Shown here piece by piece: positions 23,663 to 35,811 of a stretch of DNA of 64,000 bases (positions within the stretch are counted from its first letter, which is position 1; each line of letters begins with the position of its first letter). Both the position numbers and the translations under genes were made by a program. The stretch lies in contig OENT01000027.1 in NCBI GenBank assembly GCA_900239685.1, positions 1 to 64,000 of the forward strand, given 5' to 3'. The DNA is from Rotaria macrura (lineage: Eukaryota > Rotifera > Eurotatoria > Philodinida > Philodinidae). Under the pieces are notes generated by a model. The model did not search any database and had not been told where the DNA came from. It saw nothing but the letters and a program-made list of their open reading frames with translations.

Positions 23663-26600
23663 ATGAACCATTCGACTGTTAATATTCTTACTCTATGCGA
23701 TGAAGTGTTACTTATTATTTTGAACAAACTCAATAATATTGATGTATTATATTCACTTATAGGAGTCAATCGAAAACTCGATAGACTAGCTCGGGACATA
23801 ACTTTTACACAATCGATTGATTTCGTAACAACACTATCAAATAAAGATAATGGTTCAAGAAAGAATTCCATACTTGAACGATTCTATTTTGATATAATAC
23901 CTCGAATTCAAAACAGTATTGAATGTCTTACACTTAATCCATTGTCAATTGATAGTATTTTTCGCATTGAGATTTATCCTAAACTTCATAAACTTGCTCT
24001 TGTGAACCTTGAACTTGAGATGGCATCATGTATTCTCAGTGGTTTGTCATTTTTTTATTCATTCAAAATTAAAGTGATTAACTTATCTATTATATATACG
24101 TTTAGAAAAATCATCAATTATTCAGACTTTTAAACATCAGATTTCACATCTTACTGTTACGATTAATGGCTATAAGAGCAAATGTGAACATCAGTGGGAA
24201 TTAGTCACAAATGTTTTTACAACAATTTTTATAAGATTTCCAAATTTATCTCATCTTAATTTTGATATAAAAGACGTTTGTCATTATTCGCCGAAATTAC
24301 TTATTGATTTACCATCTACAACATGCTTTTTATCAAATATTGTTTATTTGAATGTTAGATTACGTAATTTTACTGATTGTCTTTGCTTACTTGATGGACG
24401 TCTTAATCAATTGGATACATTTATTGTCAAAGTTGATCGTATTTGTAATACATTAATGTTTATCCATAATACGGTAAAACATTCTAAATCAGGGTAAAAT
24501 ATTTATTTTCCTGTAGGTTTTGATAGACTGATAATCCACTTCTAAGATGGGAACTATTAGATTACTTGTTTTTTATTTACAATTTCGATAAAAGTATTTT
24601 TCATCGATCCGGATTCTATTCTCAAGATGTCAGATTTTCTGATCACTTGTATAGATTTTCGACTTGTTCAATGGGAGCAATATATATCGTGGTGGTTTCA
24701 CTATGTTTACTATTAACTCTTAATTGTTGTTATATTGTTTCTCTTTATTTTAAAAAGAACAATTTTGTTACTATGTAGGAATACGAGTATAGATCTAAAC
24801 ATGCGGAATTAATATTGAAAAAATTAACTTATTTTAGAAAACATCAGGGTTAGTAGCCATAGAAACCTTTAGCCAGAACAGGAAACATAAAGTTATTGGG
24901 CTAATCGCAATATTGGGTGTCTCTTATTGTCAGGCATTGTCATCCATTAGAGATGTCTATTGAACTGATTTAGATGTGGAAAAATGCAAGAAGAATATCT
25001 CCCTTAATTAAAAAGATATGGTTCTTGCCATGACAGTTTCTTCTGGTAATATAAACTCTTAGTTGAAACATGAGATTCTCACGATCACCTTCAACTATTG
25101 TTGTTTTCTTACCATTTTTTCTTTTGAATAATTTCATTTCTGAAAACTCAAATATTGCGTGCTATTAGAACAAGACTCAACGTAAATATTTGGCACTCAC
25201 TAAATCAGAAAAAAAGCACTACAACAAGGAAAACATTAGATACTTACATATTCGAAGATAGAACATTTATGGAATGCATGATTAGCTACGTAGTCAAAAG
25301 ATATTTTGACACGGATACTTGAAAGAGTTACTGAGATGCTGAATAAGATCAATATACATAGTATTTTAGATCTCTTTTGGTTCCACATCGAATATATTGC
25401 GTATCAAAGTCAATATTTTGACTTGGATCTCGTCGTGCGCCATTTGATGTAGATAGCTTTTGCATAGTTGATTTGTTCATTTGGAAATTTTTTATTACCT
25501 ATAAAAGATCCAGGAAAATAAAGTTTTGCATGGATGCAGGGAGCAATCTCTGAGCTCTCACCACCTGTCTAATCGTATGGCCTGTCTTCAATTAAATAAA
25601 ATTCGAAAGAGTTCGTTAATACATAGACAAAATAGATTCCTAAAGAAAACAAGTTGATCAACATTCATTTTAGAATAAATTGCTTTGAGTTGAAATTTTA
25701 AAAATCGGTTTTGATGCAAAAAGATTAAATCATTGCCAACAGTATTAAAGCTAAAGGCTTGACATTCTCCACTACTGTTATAGATATTGTAAAATCTTAT
25801 CTACTAGAGATATGAAGTATTTAATGATATAGGCATAAGAAATCTTCTCTAACAATTATTTCTGAAATTTAAATATTATGATAAATCATTTTATACATTG
25901 GAATCTGTTTTCTATGAAAAGATTAAAATATTAAAAATAGTATGTTGGTCTTGTTATATTTGATCAAATATTAAATTCATAATTGATGGATAATCGAGAC
26001 TATGTTTGATATCGTAACTATAGAATTGCTTAGTTGTTAGATCTACTCGTACTTATCTAATCAATTTGATATTACTTCATATTTTTGTTTATTTCTGTTT
26101 TAGAAAATATTATCTAACCTAAAATGTTTCTCGTTGACATCATTTCATGAGACAATGGAGTATGACAGACAAGTTGTACTATTGCTTCGTCAAATGTCAC
26201 AGTTAGAAAAACTTACACTGTGGCTTTCGGTCCGTGATCGAACATCATTTATTGATGGCACTCAGATAGTCAATGATATCCTTGGTAAGATGTCACATCT
26301 ACATACATTTATCTTCAATATTGTTACTTTAAATGTCGCAATCAATGAAGAATTATTGCCAACATCTGATGATATTGGACGTGCACTCGTACAAAAAGGA
26401 TATTATTTTGAATGTTATACTGATTATAATGAATTTAGCAAGGGTCAATGCCATATATACTCAGTTCCGTTCACTATGGATCGAATGCAAGTGTATGCAA
26501 GCAGATTTCCTGGTGGTTTATTCATGGCTGTTCGGTATCTACATGTGACTAATTATTTTCATCCATTTGAGCCTGATTTCTTTGCTCAAATATATATATA

Positions 26601-26905
26601 ATATAAGTAAACCAAAGAATTTAAAACATCAACAAAGATACTCGAGTATCGAGTTTTCTCATCTTATGATACTCGTTCTACCGAGCACTTGGATCGACTA
26701 TGATGAACAATTTCTTCTTGACTTCAACACACGATTACCTTGCCTTAACACATTACACATTAAATATGAACATTTAATGGTCGTAACAGGGAATTATACA
26801 AAACCTGCTGCTCGTGCTAACTGTTCAAAATTGCGAAATATTATTTTTGATTCAATACCAATGATATATCCAAAAAACTTTTACAATTATTTTCCTTCGC
26901 TGTAA
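23663..26905 (+). CDS. F-box family protein gene, three exons, damaged near the 3' end
   Basis: F-box proteins recruit substrates to SCF ubiquitin ligases. Exon 1 is 23663-24041, with an F-box at about residues 8-45 (ILTLCDEVLLIILNKLNNID, SLIGVNRKLDRLA). Exon 2 is 24106-24473, after a 64-bp intron in phase 1. Exon 3 starts at 26104, after a 1630-bp intron in phase 0. The remainder is leucine-rich and repeat-like (FPNLSHLNFDI, LEKLTLWLSVRDR), and I recall such proteins as a large bdelloid family. In exon 3 the frame reads to FFAQI, then stops at 26601 in an AT run. The natural continuation (SKPKNLKHQQRYSSIEFSHL, to 26905) is in another frame. No GT-AG intron bridges the gap, so a small frame-changing deletion in an AT microsatellite is likely. 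Either a recent pseudogene or a truncated but used allele. An AATAAA-like site follows near 26950. Confidence 0.68.
24474..26103 (+). other. Oversized intron of the F-box gene
   Basis: 1630 bp bounded by GTAAAA and CTGTTTTAG, against 64 bp for the other intron of the same gene. It probably holds inserted DNA. I found no element ends in it. The hydrophobic frame 24566-24778 has no splice or motif support. Confidence 0.5.
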
Positions 26906-27796
26906 ATGAAAAAATTTTCTGTATCCAATCGTAATATTTTGTTTATGAATCAATAAAAAAATGAAGAAAGACATGAAATTGATTAATTAAATTTTTTATG
27001 AGATCAATATGAACACATTAGATAAAATAACTAGAAATTGAATATTTTCACTATTATTCATGTAAAAACATTTTGTTCAAAAAATCATGAAATAATCGAT
27101 TTTTCGATTATTTCTTTTTACATGGGTAGTTTTACAAAAAAAGCTATTATCTTTAAAAACAGATGCTTTCATGTGAAAGGTACAAAAAAACTAGTCAGTA
27201 TGGTTATTAAAGATTGGTTATTATTAAAAACAACGTTGATTTTCAGAATCAGCATACAAACATAAATAGAAAACTGTTTCATATAAAAAGACTTTCAATC
27301 AACTTTACTTATAATTCAATTAGGATAATAAAGCTAAAGACGACGTGTTTTTTCCGCGTTTCAGCATCAAAACAACTGCTATATCACGTTTTTTTTATTT
27401 AAGAATAAATAATAAGGAACTTATTAAAATCTCTTTTTTACAATTTTAAGATGATTGTTGAAGCAATATTAAATGAATTTGTAGAAGGTGCTTTTTAGTT
27501 TTCATAGTTGCGCAAGTACGAGTACAACATGTACTCTGAAAACAAACCAAGAATTACATAATTTGTACACCCCTGCATTCAATGTCTTGTCTCGAACTAT
27601 CATATCATCACTCTAAAAACCTACAATTACAAGTTATGTATTATCATCCATTTGCATTTATTTACAGATTAATAATTCTAGACTTTTGACCCAACACATG
27701 AAAATACTTGCCGATACTTGATGTGTATTATCATGTATTGAGATGCATTTACAGATTAAGTAGTTATAGCTGTTTCGACTGAGTGCAACGAAATAC
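26906..27796. other. Intergenic stretch with a small hairpin
   Basis: No gene supported. A perfect 11-bp stem with a 4-T loop lies at 27089-27114 (GAAATAATCGA / TCGATTATTTC). Confidence 0.5.
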
Positions 27797-28539
27797 ATGG
27801 AATTACGTAAGTTTTTATCTGATTTTTTTTGTAATATTTTAGCCTCTTAGGCAGACAAACGTTTGGAAAAACGCGTTTAAACATTCAATCGGGAACACCG
27901 ATTGTGAGTCACTAACGCTCATTAACGAAACGCGGTTTTTAAACAGAATTTTTACTTTCGTAGCTTGGAAACGGATAAAAACTCTGCTTTTGATGGTTTA
28001 AACGCATCGGCTTTTAAGTTGTCGAATACTTTTGCGCTTTAACGCTCATAACTAGAGTTTTTATCCGTTTTTACGCTCCGAAAGTGAAAATTCTGTGTAG
28101 AAACCGCGTTTCGTTAATGAGCGTTAGTGACTCGCAATCGGTATTCCCATTTGAATGTTTAAACGCGTTTTTCTAAATGTTTGTCCGCTTAGGCTGGGGT
28201 TTCTGATTTTTTTCAGAGTTCATTTTCTGTTTGGCAATCCCTCATAGTTTTCGTCATACATTAATCTATGGTTTCGTATGCTGCTTTAATAATCGAAATA
28301 AAATGATGGGAAAACTTTCACCCTCTTTTATAAAATTTCCTCCATTAGAAGCACAGGATCAACATACGGATTTGTATACATCATCTGCCAAGTTCGATTT
28401 ACCGTCAAATGATATCTTATGTAATCATCATTTTGAAGCAAAAAAGTTGGATGATATTGAGGAATCAAAGAAATATAAAAGGTTGACTTTGTGGTTTTCT
28501 TCTAGTACAATCACAACGATTTCATTTATCGTTAATTAA
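27797..28539 (+). CDS. Candidate two-exon gene with a foldback element in its intron
   Basis: Exon 1 is 27797-27806 (ATG GAA TTA C), followed by a consensus donor GTAAGT. Exon 2 is 28217-28539, after a strong acceptor (CTGATTTTTTTCAG). Phases match and give 110 residues starting MELQFIFCLAIPHSFRHTLI, plausibly a signal peptide or membrane segment. A soluble, acidic-basic mixed region follows (PPLEAQDQHTDLYTSSAKFD, EAKKLDDIEESKKYK). Family unknown. The 410-bp intron contains the 354-bp palindrome 27841-28194. Removing it leaves 56 bp, the usual intron size in this window. The short first exon keeps confidence moderate. Confidence 0.45.
27841..28194. mobile_element. Foldback element within a candidate intron
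   Basis: Imperfect palindrome of about 354 bp. Left AGCCTCTTAGGCAGACAAAC mirrors right GTTTGTCCGCTTAGGCT. Inner words AAAAACGCGTTTAAACATTC, GAGTCACTAACGCTCATTAA and GAAACGCGG recur inverted, and the arms meet near 28010. It is richer in CG dinucleotides than its surroundings. No coding capacity. The low-complexity 12-mer TCTGATTTTTTT occurs on both sides (27818-27829 and 28202-28213) and may be a target duplication or only polypyrimidine coincidence. Confidence 0.8.
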
Positions 28540-28877
28540 AATTAATGTAGTAAACTAAAAGGTAATGGTTTATCAAGTAGGGGTGTGGTTGTCGAATTGC
28601 TTGTTACTCTCAGCTTAACTAAAGCACACTCACACTCAGTCATCTGGCTTCAACACTCACCCACACACCCATATCCCACACACTCTTAAAGTATTTCTCG
28701 ATCATCAAAATGTTTCAATGGAAAATATCCATTTTTAAAGCGTAAGAGTACTATAATCGTTTTATATTTGATTCTTTCAATATTTACCTTGTTTAGATAT
28801 AGATCTGCAAGTGATGAAAATTAATAAGTATTGATAAAGATAAATTATAGAAGATATATAGGATGCGATAAGCGTGT

Positions 28878-28992
28878 TTGTAAGTAGGCATGTGACAGCT
28901 CTAGCTCAGCCCAGCTCTAGGAGCTGCAGCTACTCAGCAAAGCTTTTGGCCAGCTCGCGAGAGCTGTGGAACTGTCGCACGCCTATTTGCAA
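28878..28992. mobile_element. Short inverted-repeat (MITE-like) element, AGCTC-rich
   Basis: About 115 bp. The left arm TTGTAAGTAGGCATGTGACAG matches the reverse complement of the right end (TTGCAAATAGGCGTGCGACAG) at 17 of 21 positions. The middle is dense in AGCTC/GAGCT words (CAGCTCTAGCTCAGCCCAGC) and is much more GC-rich than its surroundings. It is probably a small non-autonomous element. Confidence 0.6.
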
Positions 28993-30577
28993 GGAAATTT
29001 TAGTTGTTTCTCTATAAAACAGATCAATATAGCATTGCAAATATTCAAGGTAGCGCTAATCACTATATCGTTTCAATCGAAATCTTTATTCTAATCGGTG
29101 AAATTTTCATTATATTCTTGATCGCGAGAAAAAATGTCATCCATTTTCTCGTTCAAAACTATTTGATACGCTTGCCTTTGGCTATGCTTCAGAAATTCGC
29201 AACATTTGAACAAGACAAACTTATTTATCGTTGATTAAGATCCGATCGAATGCATGCATTTAAATCATTCTAATGGAAAAACAATGGATGGTATATGATA
29301 AGCTGAACTAGGCAGAAACCTAATCTTCCTTGTCATTCGTTCATTAAATTAATGAACGCAGCTCCAATATTCATATAATTTCTTATATAATTAACGACAA
29401 AGCATAGTTTATGTTTTGCAAAACCATGAAAGTGGATCTTCGTAGCATATAATATCGTTTTGTGTTATGAATGATTCACTTTCGAATACTTTGGTGAGTT
29501 GAAAGTTTCTCAGAAAAATTCCTCATCATAGATTAGATTGAGATTTTCATCAAAGAAATCTTTTTTTTTATAAATTAGATGAAATCGATAGTTATTTAAT
29601 CCTATCGCGTTATATTTTCTTCAAAGTGATTGTATGATTCTGATCTCTTCTGATCTATTTTGCTCTGAGAAAATCGACTGAGTCCATGGGAAAGTTGAAC
29701 TTATGAGGAATATAAAGGTACAAGGAAACATGTTGGTTACTCTAATGCGAAGAAAGTTTTTATTTATGATCAAATACAAAGTTTTGTAGAGCTGAAAATA
29801 CTTGAATGCTTATTCAATAACCGAAAAACTTGATGAAAAAACATCCTGTATTAGTATTCTGTTCTGATACAAGCCAGTTTAAACTGTATTATGATGTTTA
29901 ATCAATGTATTATTGAAAATCAGTAGCTTTTCAAGCGTATCGTTTTTATTCAAGGAAATGTTTTGGCGAAAAATTTAGAGTAGGCTCGGGGTGCTGTTGC
30001 GAAACAATATTATTAGTGGAAACATGTTGCCAGAACTAAAGCGATTATTAATACAAGATATATATGCAATGGCTTCCAGTCTCTAATGTAAGCGATGGAA
30101 ACTTTTCATTCATGGGCAATCTACATTAGAGAATGTTCTTTTCGCATACCGCCCGCCAGCCATCATTCCTCTGAATGAAAAAGCAGAAGGAAATATTTTA
30201 TGACTGAGCATTGTACGTATCAATTGGCATCAGAATACTATTCTTAATAATTTATACGAGTTGAATTGTCATACTTCTTCTAATCTTCGTAGGACTCATT
30301 TAACCAAACGAATTTCAAATTTGCAAATCTGCTCAACGATCGATTTTATCTCACGCGAATATTATTGACGCATAATAAATGGAAATGATTTTATGTCGAC
30401 TATAATTACAACTTTAACTTCATAGTTTTGTGGTTGTTGATTCAATGTGTTGTTTTTTATTGTTTATCACAACAATTTATAGTGACAAAAGTAATCGTAG
30501 TGTTTATTCAATATATCAATTACACTAATAACAAGAAAATAGTTACGATTGAATTCTTCGACATAGGACAAAACAAC
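28993..30577. other. Intergenic stretch
   Basis: No supported gene. A hydrophobic frame at 29004-29234 (+) is unsupported. The region ends in the 3' flank of the torsin gene. Confidence 0.5.
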
Positions 30578-33367
30578 TCATAATATATCATCAAGATCTT
30601 GTTTTTGTTTTCTTGTTTTCGTTAAGGTTGGATGAATGCTTTCAAATATATAATGAAGTTTTTGTTGAACTTTTTTACAACCTGATATAGAATATTCTAA
30701 AGATGAAATCGATGATGGTGTAAATTCAATCAAATTGAGAACATCATTTATGATGTCATCTTCACGTAGTTCATATTCGTATGCATCATTGTCAAGAATT
30801 ATTTGTAACTGTTGTTTTATACAGACACGAATATGTTTACGTTCAAGAGGAAGAAATGGAACGAAAAATGTTACTAAATGTCGATCAATTAAGGATGCAT
30901 GTTGTAATCCACCTATATAATATATTCAATAAAGGTTCAATAAAGAAATAAAACTACTTTTATAACCTTGTTCACTGAACGATGCATTATAAAGAGCTTG
31001 TTGAAATTGAAGAATATTGAAATTTTCACGTTCTATTGATGATAGATGATTTTTTTCAGCCAATTTAATTATTGATGTAGCACCAGTATTACTGTAAAGT
31101 ATATTTCTATTTGGATTAAAATGTAGTTTTCTTGTCATACCTTAAAAAGATAAATATCGTTTTGCGATAATCTGTTGGTCGAGAAGCAGTAGGTGTATGA
31201 AAATCAATATAATAAATAATAACATCTAATAGTTGTTTAGGCATCTGATCGATCTCATCAAAGATGAACGTTGCTTGTGGACATTTACTAGTTAGTTTTT
31301 CAATATCTTGTGTTAAATGGTCCTATCAAAAGAAAAGAAAAGAAAATACTGTATGTAAATAAATAAACACATATGCACGTATTTACACAAAAAAATGTCC
31401 ACTATGGAACATGTCCTTCGTCGATTTTGCTTCTATTCTATATTAAATTGAATAATCTACTCGAAGTTGAAGATTATTTGACATGTTACTTGCTAATATT
31501 TTTCGAATAGACGTATCTGAGAATATTATTAGGGTAATAAGATTTCAAAAGCTATCTTTCTCAAAAGCAACTTAGGAAGTCATCGACTCACATTATTTTG
31601 TGAGGATATTGAATTTTTCCATAGCATCGAAAATCGCAAAACCGAAAATGTTCTCTACTAATAAGATTAATCATTTTGCAGAATGATGCTTTCTGCGCAG
31701 GGCGTTATCGAGAATAATTGCCGCAATCATAGAATGTTGAAAACAGTGTAGTGTTTCAAATTAGAAACACAAATCCATTCTTCAGTTTATAAACATACCA
31801 TTTTCGTAAAATTTTTCACATACACAGTGGCTTAGGGTGGTTATTAATGTAAATGAATTGCTTTCATTGAACTGAATTTTCTGAAATGTTTGCATCGCTA
31901 TTCATGCGCACATATCGACTTCTGGTACAGAAGCATCCAGTGATGTGAAATAGTCCAATGCCTTATCCATATGAAGAACTGTTTTTGATGTTCTACTTAA
32001 AACGATTCGTCTAAAAACGGTCTTTTTTCATCCGTTGAACATTAATAATGTTTGAACTTTCGGGTCAGCTACTACAAGAATTCTTATCGACACTCGTACT
32101 CAAATGCATTATTAATGATCCATAAACTTAAGTTTTTATGAACGAAAAATTATTCGTGTCCGTGTGCACGATTGATATTCCTGAAATTCTCTTTCAATAG
32201 TTCTCGTTAGTAAATTTAAGCGCATCTTATAAAAAAAGAAGCTTAGTTGTTTGGCCTTTTCTGGATATTGTAACAACGAAATATTACAGTATATATACTG
32301 CAAGTCAATGTAAAGCTAATGTCGTCGACCTATGACGTTGTTCTTTTAATTTTTAAGATGATGCCAAAGATCGTTTAGAAAAGTCTATCTTTTTCAATTA
32401 CTTACATATATCATACCTTGTACTGATTAATATGTGTTGCATCGTTGTGCATAAAATCACGTGAAACAACGTAAAGTCGAACATATTTACTCTTGTAACC
32501 TTCACGATAAAGACTTTCGACTATATGTTTTGCAACGAAGTTTTTCCCTAAATAGAAAATAAAAATCAATAATCCGAATCGAGACTAAAGAAAAGAAATT
32601 TTCTCAATAGCTACCACTATTATCGAAACTCTCGGAAGACAAAACAACATAGAAAACAAGTGATATACTACACAAAGGAACTCTACGAATTTTCAACCAA
32701 CGAAAAGACTCCTTTTTTAACGAGAAATACAAGTCGAGCATGAATTGTGCTCGTATTAAGTAACATCACAGAACCAAAGATTATTCTCTACAACATGACA
32801 TGTGTTAAACATTGCCTTAACTATATTTCTCTCAGGGAATTATATTTCAGCTTGGAGGAAGTCTTCAAAATAGAATTTCTGTCAAAGTAGTAGCCATCAT
32901 CCCATACTCATTTGATTCGTTGAAAACATCAGTATACAGTTCTAAGATATATTTAGCAACAGTTGTAAATCATGTTTCGCTATTTTAAATTATAGATATA
33001 TTTAAATTCCCATTGATTTTGATTTGCCGAACATTACGGATACGTGTATAGGATTCAATTTTTCTTAAAAACACATACCTGTACCAGTAGCGCCATGTAG
33101 AGAAAGAACAAGAGATTTGGACGGATTCGGATTAGATATATGAGAACTAATCGATTTTAATATTAGATCATACACAAGTGGTTGACCTATCAATTGCTTT
33201 TTCAAACGTGAATCAAGTTCTTGAGAAAACCAAAATAAAAACATGACGAAAATCTTATCATAGACCGTTTGAATAGAGCAATTACCTTTTCTATCGTTCT
33301 TTATCCAATAGTTTGAGCAACATTCCATCAAGCAAAACATATCAAAAATATTTCTCAGAAGAACCAT
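30578..33367 (-). CDS. Torsin-type AAA+ ATPase, six exons
   Basis: Torsins are AAA+ ATPases of the ER lumen and nuclear envelope, activated by LAP1/LULL1-type cofactors. Exons: 33286-33367, 33079-33219, 32417-32547, 31141-31322, 30967-31091, 30578-30912. All phases close, giving 331 residues (human torsin-1A is 332). Visible features: ECCSNYW near the N-terminus, IGQPLV, the torsin-specific Walker A HGATGTGKNF (asparagine after the lysine) split across exons 2/3, Walker B ATFIFDEID at about 135-143, LIDRHLVTFFVPFLPLERKH, and the conserved GCK sensor cysteine near residue 299. Introns are 66, 531, 1094, 49 and 54 bp. The ATG at 33367 gives no strong signal peptide, so an upstream exon carrying one may be missed. 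Torsin identity is firm; which paralogue is not. Confidence 0.93.
33220..33285 (-). other. 66-bp in-frame intron of the torsin gene
   Basis: GTAATT...TCTCAAG, 66 bp, a multiple of three and free of in-frame stops, so retention would add 22 residues. Removing it restores the expected torsin spacing between ECC...W and the IGQ helix (DRKELDSRLKKQLIGQPL). Confidence 0.8.
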
Positions 33368-33645
33368 TTTCTTTTTCTTCAATCTTCAAACAAATAAACA
33401 TACAGAACAAAAAAAAAACATTTCAGCCACTAGGTCAAAAACCCCACATTTAATTTTTGAAAACACAAAATATCAACAAACGGTTGCTTGCTAAAATATA
33501 GCATTGTTTGAAACTCAGAAATAGCTAGTAGAAAAAAAAACAGATGCGACGAATGTTATTATCTATGATAAGTCTTGAGTTAGTATCACACAGAAAAATT
33601 TAAATAGACAAAACAAATAAAGAATGGATATGATTCGAAAAATAA

Positions 33646-35811
33646 TCATTGACGATAGCAATTAGTGAGATCATTTTTATCCATGATGAACTCTCTTAAA
33701 CAACCCACAGCACTAAAATATCCCTAAAATGTAAGAAAATAATTTGAAACAATATATAAAGATAATATTCTTTTACTTCATGTTCAAGAAAAATTGCTTT
33801 AATTTTGCCATGTGACCAGTAATCCATAGCGAAAGCTAATATACGCATGGATAAATCATTAATTCGTAAAAAACTGCCACTAAATAATACTCTATCAACA
33901 TTCTATAAAGTAAAAAAGTGGAATTAAAATGAAAGAATGAAAAAGAAAATAATCTACTTCAGTGCGAGCACACATCATGGAAATAGAACCAATATTGTTG
34001 AGAACGGTTACTAGTGTAGCTCGAGCTAAATCAGATTTTGATGCTTGTTCACGCTTTTCTGATAAATTCATGTAGCCAAAACTAAAGCAACGTCAATGAT
34101 TATTTCAATACATCAATAAGATTTTCAAATATTTCCAATGAACTAACCAATATGAAATCATAGTACAGATTCAAAATATGAATTTATCTTATCAAGACAC
34201 AAAAGTTTATAGTTTAAATTTTGTCAAGTTATGAAATCTTAAAGTTAGTTTTTACATATTTTACCATTCGTTTTCTTATCCCAAAGTTCTGTGGTACTGT
34301 ACATAATCAGATATGGAAATATTTCTAGTCATTCTAACTGAACAATACATTAGTTCACTTCTTTCAAAAGTACTCTACAGTAAGTTTCACTAAAATAAAC
34401 TATGACTAGAATAGCAAATTATCTAAAATCATGTATCAGAAGTCATCGTTCAAAGATACACTCTAAACTTAAAACATAAAATCAATTGTCCAATTCATTT
34501 AAGTTGATTTCAGTCTCGAGAATAAACAATTTTCGATTGATTTCCTAATGACATATATAAGTGATGCAGCATTTCCATAACTTGGTAATGAGCAATGCTG
34601 ATCTTTTTGCTATTATAAAAGTAGAATACATTGCTAAATAATATTTATCAGCAAGTGACTTCGAATTGTCAATAACAATACATTCAATCGTTTCAAATTC
34701 ACCTGCTGGCTACAATATGACCGGGTAAGCCAAATCTTTCATAGTCACCACCATAGATATCCCTGACTAACTTATCAACCTAGTTTAATTCATTAATCAA
34801 ATAACAATGATGATAATCATAAACGATCGTACAAACTTTTGTACTATCGCCTTCAGTTGCTAATTGAATAGCTTCATCATAACTTGAACAACCCGTTAAT
34901 AAACAGCATAAGCCTAAAAATGTACCTCCACCAATACTAAAGAATATGATAACACAAAGAAATCATAAAGATTAAAATAAAAATAAATAAATGCAATGCT
35001 TTTGAGACTGACCTTGTGCCCGTTATACGTCGATAACTAGTTTCAGATTCTACATGTAATATACTAATACCACTTCCAACATTAACTAATAGGAATGGAC
35101 TTTTAATGTCAAGCTTAAATGGATGTTTGTTTGGATTAGCTTTATTTTGTGGTTCTTCGTAATAAAAGCACTCATTTGGATTAAGTTTACTTAGATAACT
35201 TAAACCTTTTATAAGTGTGTCGAGTTCATCACATTTACACCAACTTAATTTTAATCTCTATGGAAAAAAAGGATAAACACGGAAAAACAGTTTCTCCTTT
35301 AGTATTAAAGATAATAGATAGTAGCATACTTCAACTGCGTCATATTCAAATTTATAAGCACCGCCCCCGGTAGCAAAAACCTCAAAAGTCAATGTATGTA
35401 AATTTCTCATAATGCATAAATCAATGAAATTTGACATGCGCGATGTTGGAAATCGAATAAAATGAAGATTACCACGGCGACCACCTAATCGTATATTGGT
35501 TAATTCAAGAGCATCATCACGAAAACCATCTTCGCCATAGGCACGATTCGATGTTAAATAATGACGAATATTCATTAGAATTTCACCTTCTGTACGAATT
35601 TCATCTGCTGTTAAATCAAGTGGTTCGAAATAAACAAGTTTAACTAACGATCCTCCAATGTCAATAGCAAACCAAGGGAAAACTATGCAAGAGAGAAAAT
35701 ATAGTATGTTAACAAAGTCTTATGTTTTTTTCATGTTATCAAACCTGGAACAACTTTTGGTTCGCATGATTGTTGAGTATTCAGAGTAGATACAACATGA
35801 TTACTTGCCAT
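33646..35811 (-). CDS. Pantothenate kinase (type II), eight exons
   Basis: Catalyses the ATP-dependent first, rate-setting step of coenzyme A synthesis (pantothenate to 4'-phosphopantothenate). Exons: 35745-35811, 35330-35682, 35013-35257, 34837-34936, 34703-34779, 33958-34081, 33777-33902, 33646-33723. All junctions are in phase, giving 389 residues from the ATG at 35811. Landmarks: [20 protein letters not shown] (phosphate loop), [51 protein letters not shown], and the C-terminal [12 protein letters not shown]. These follow the eukaryotic PanK order. The frame stays open upstream of the ATG to an acceptor near 35865 (CTGTTTCAG), so another N-terminal exon may exist; PanK N-termini are variable. 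Family assignment is firm; paralogue number is not assigned. Confidence 0.95.
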
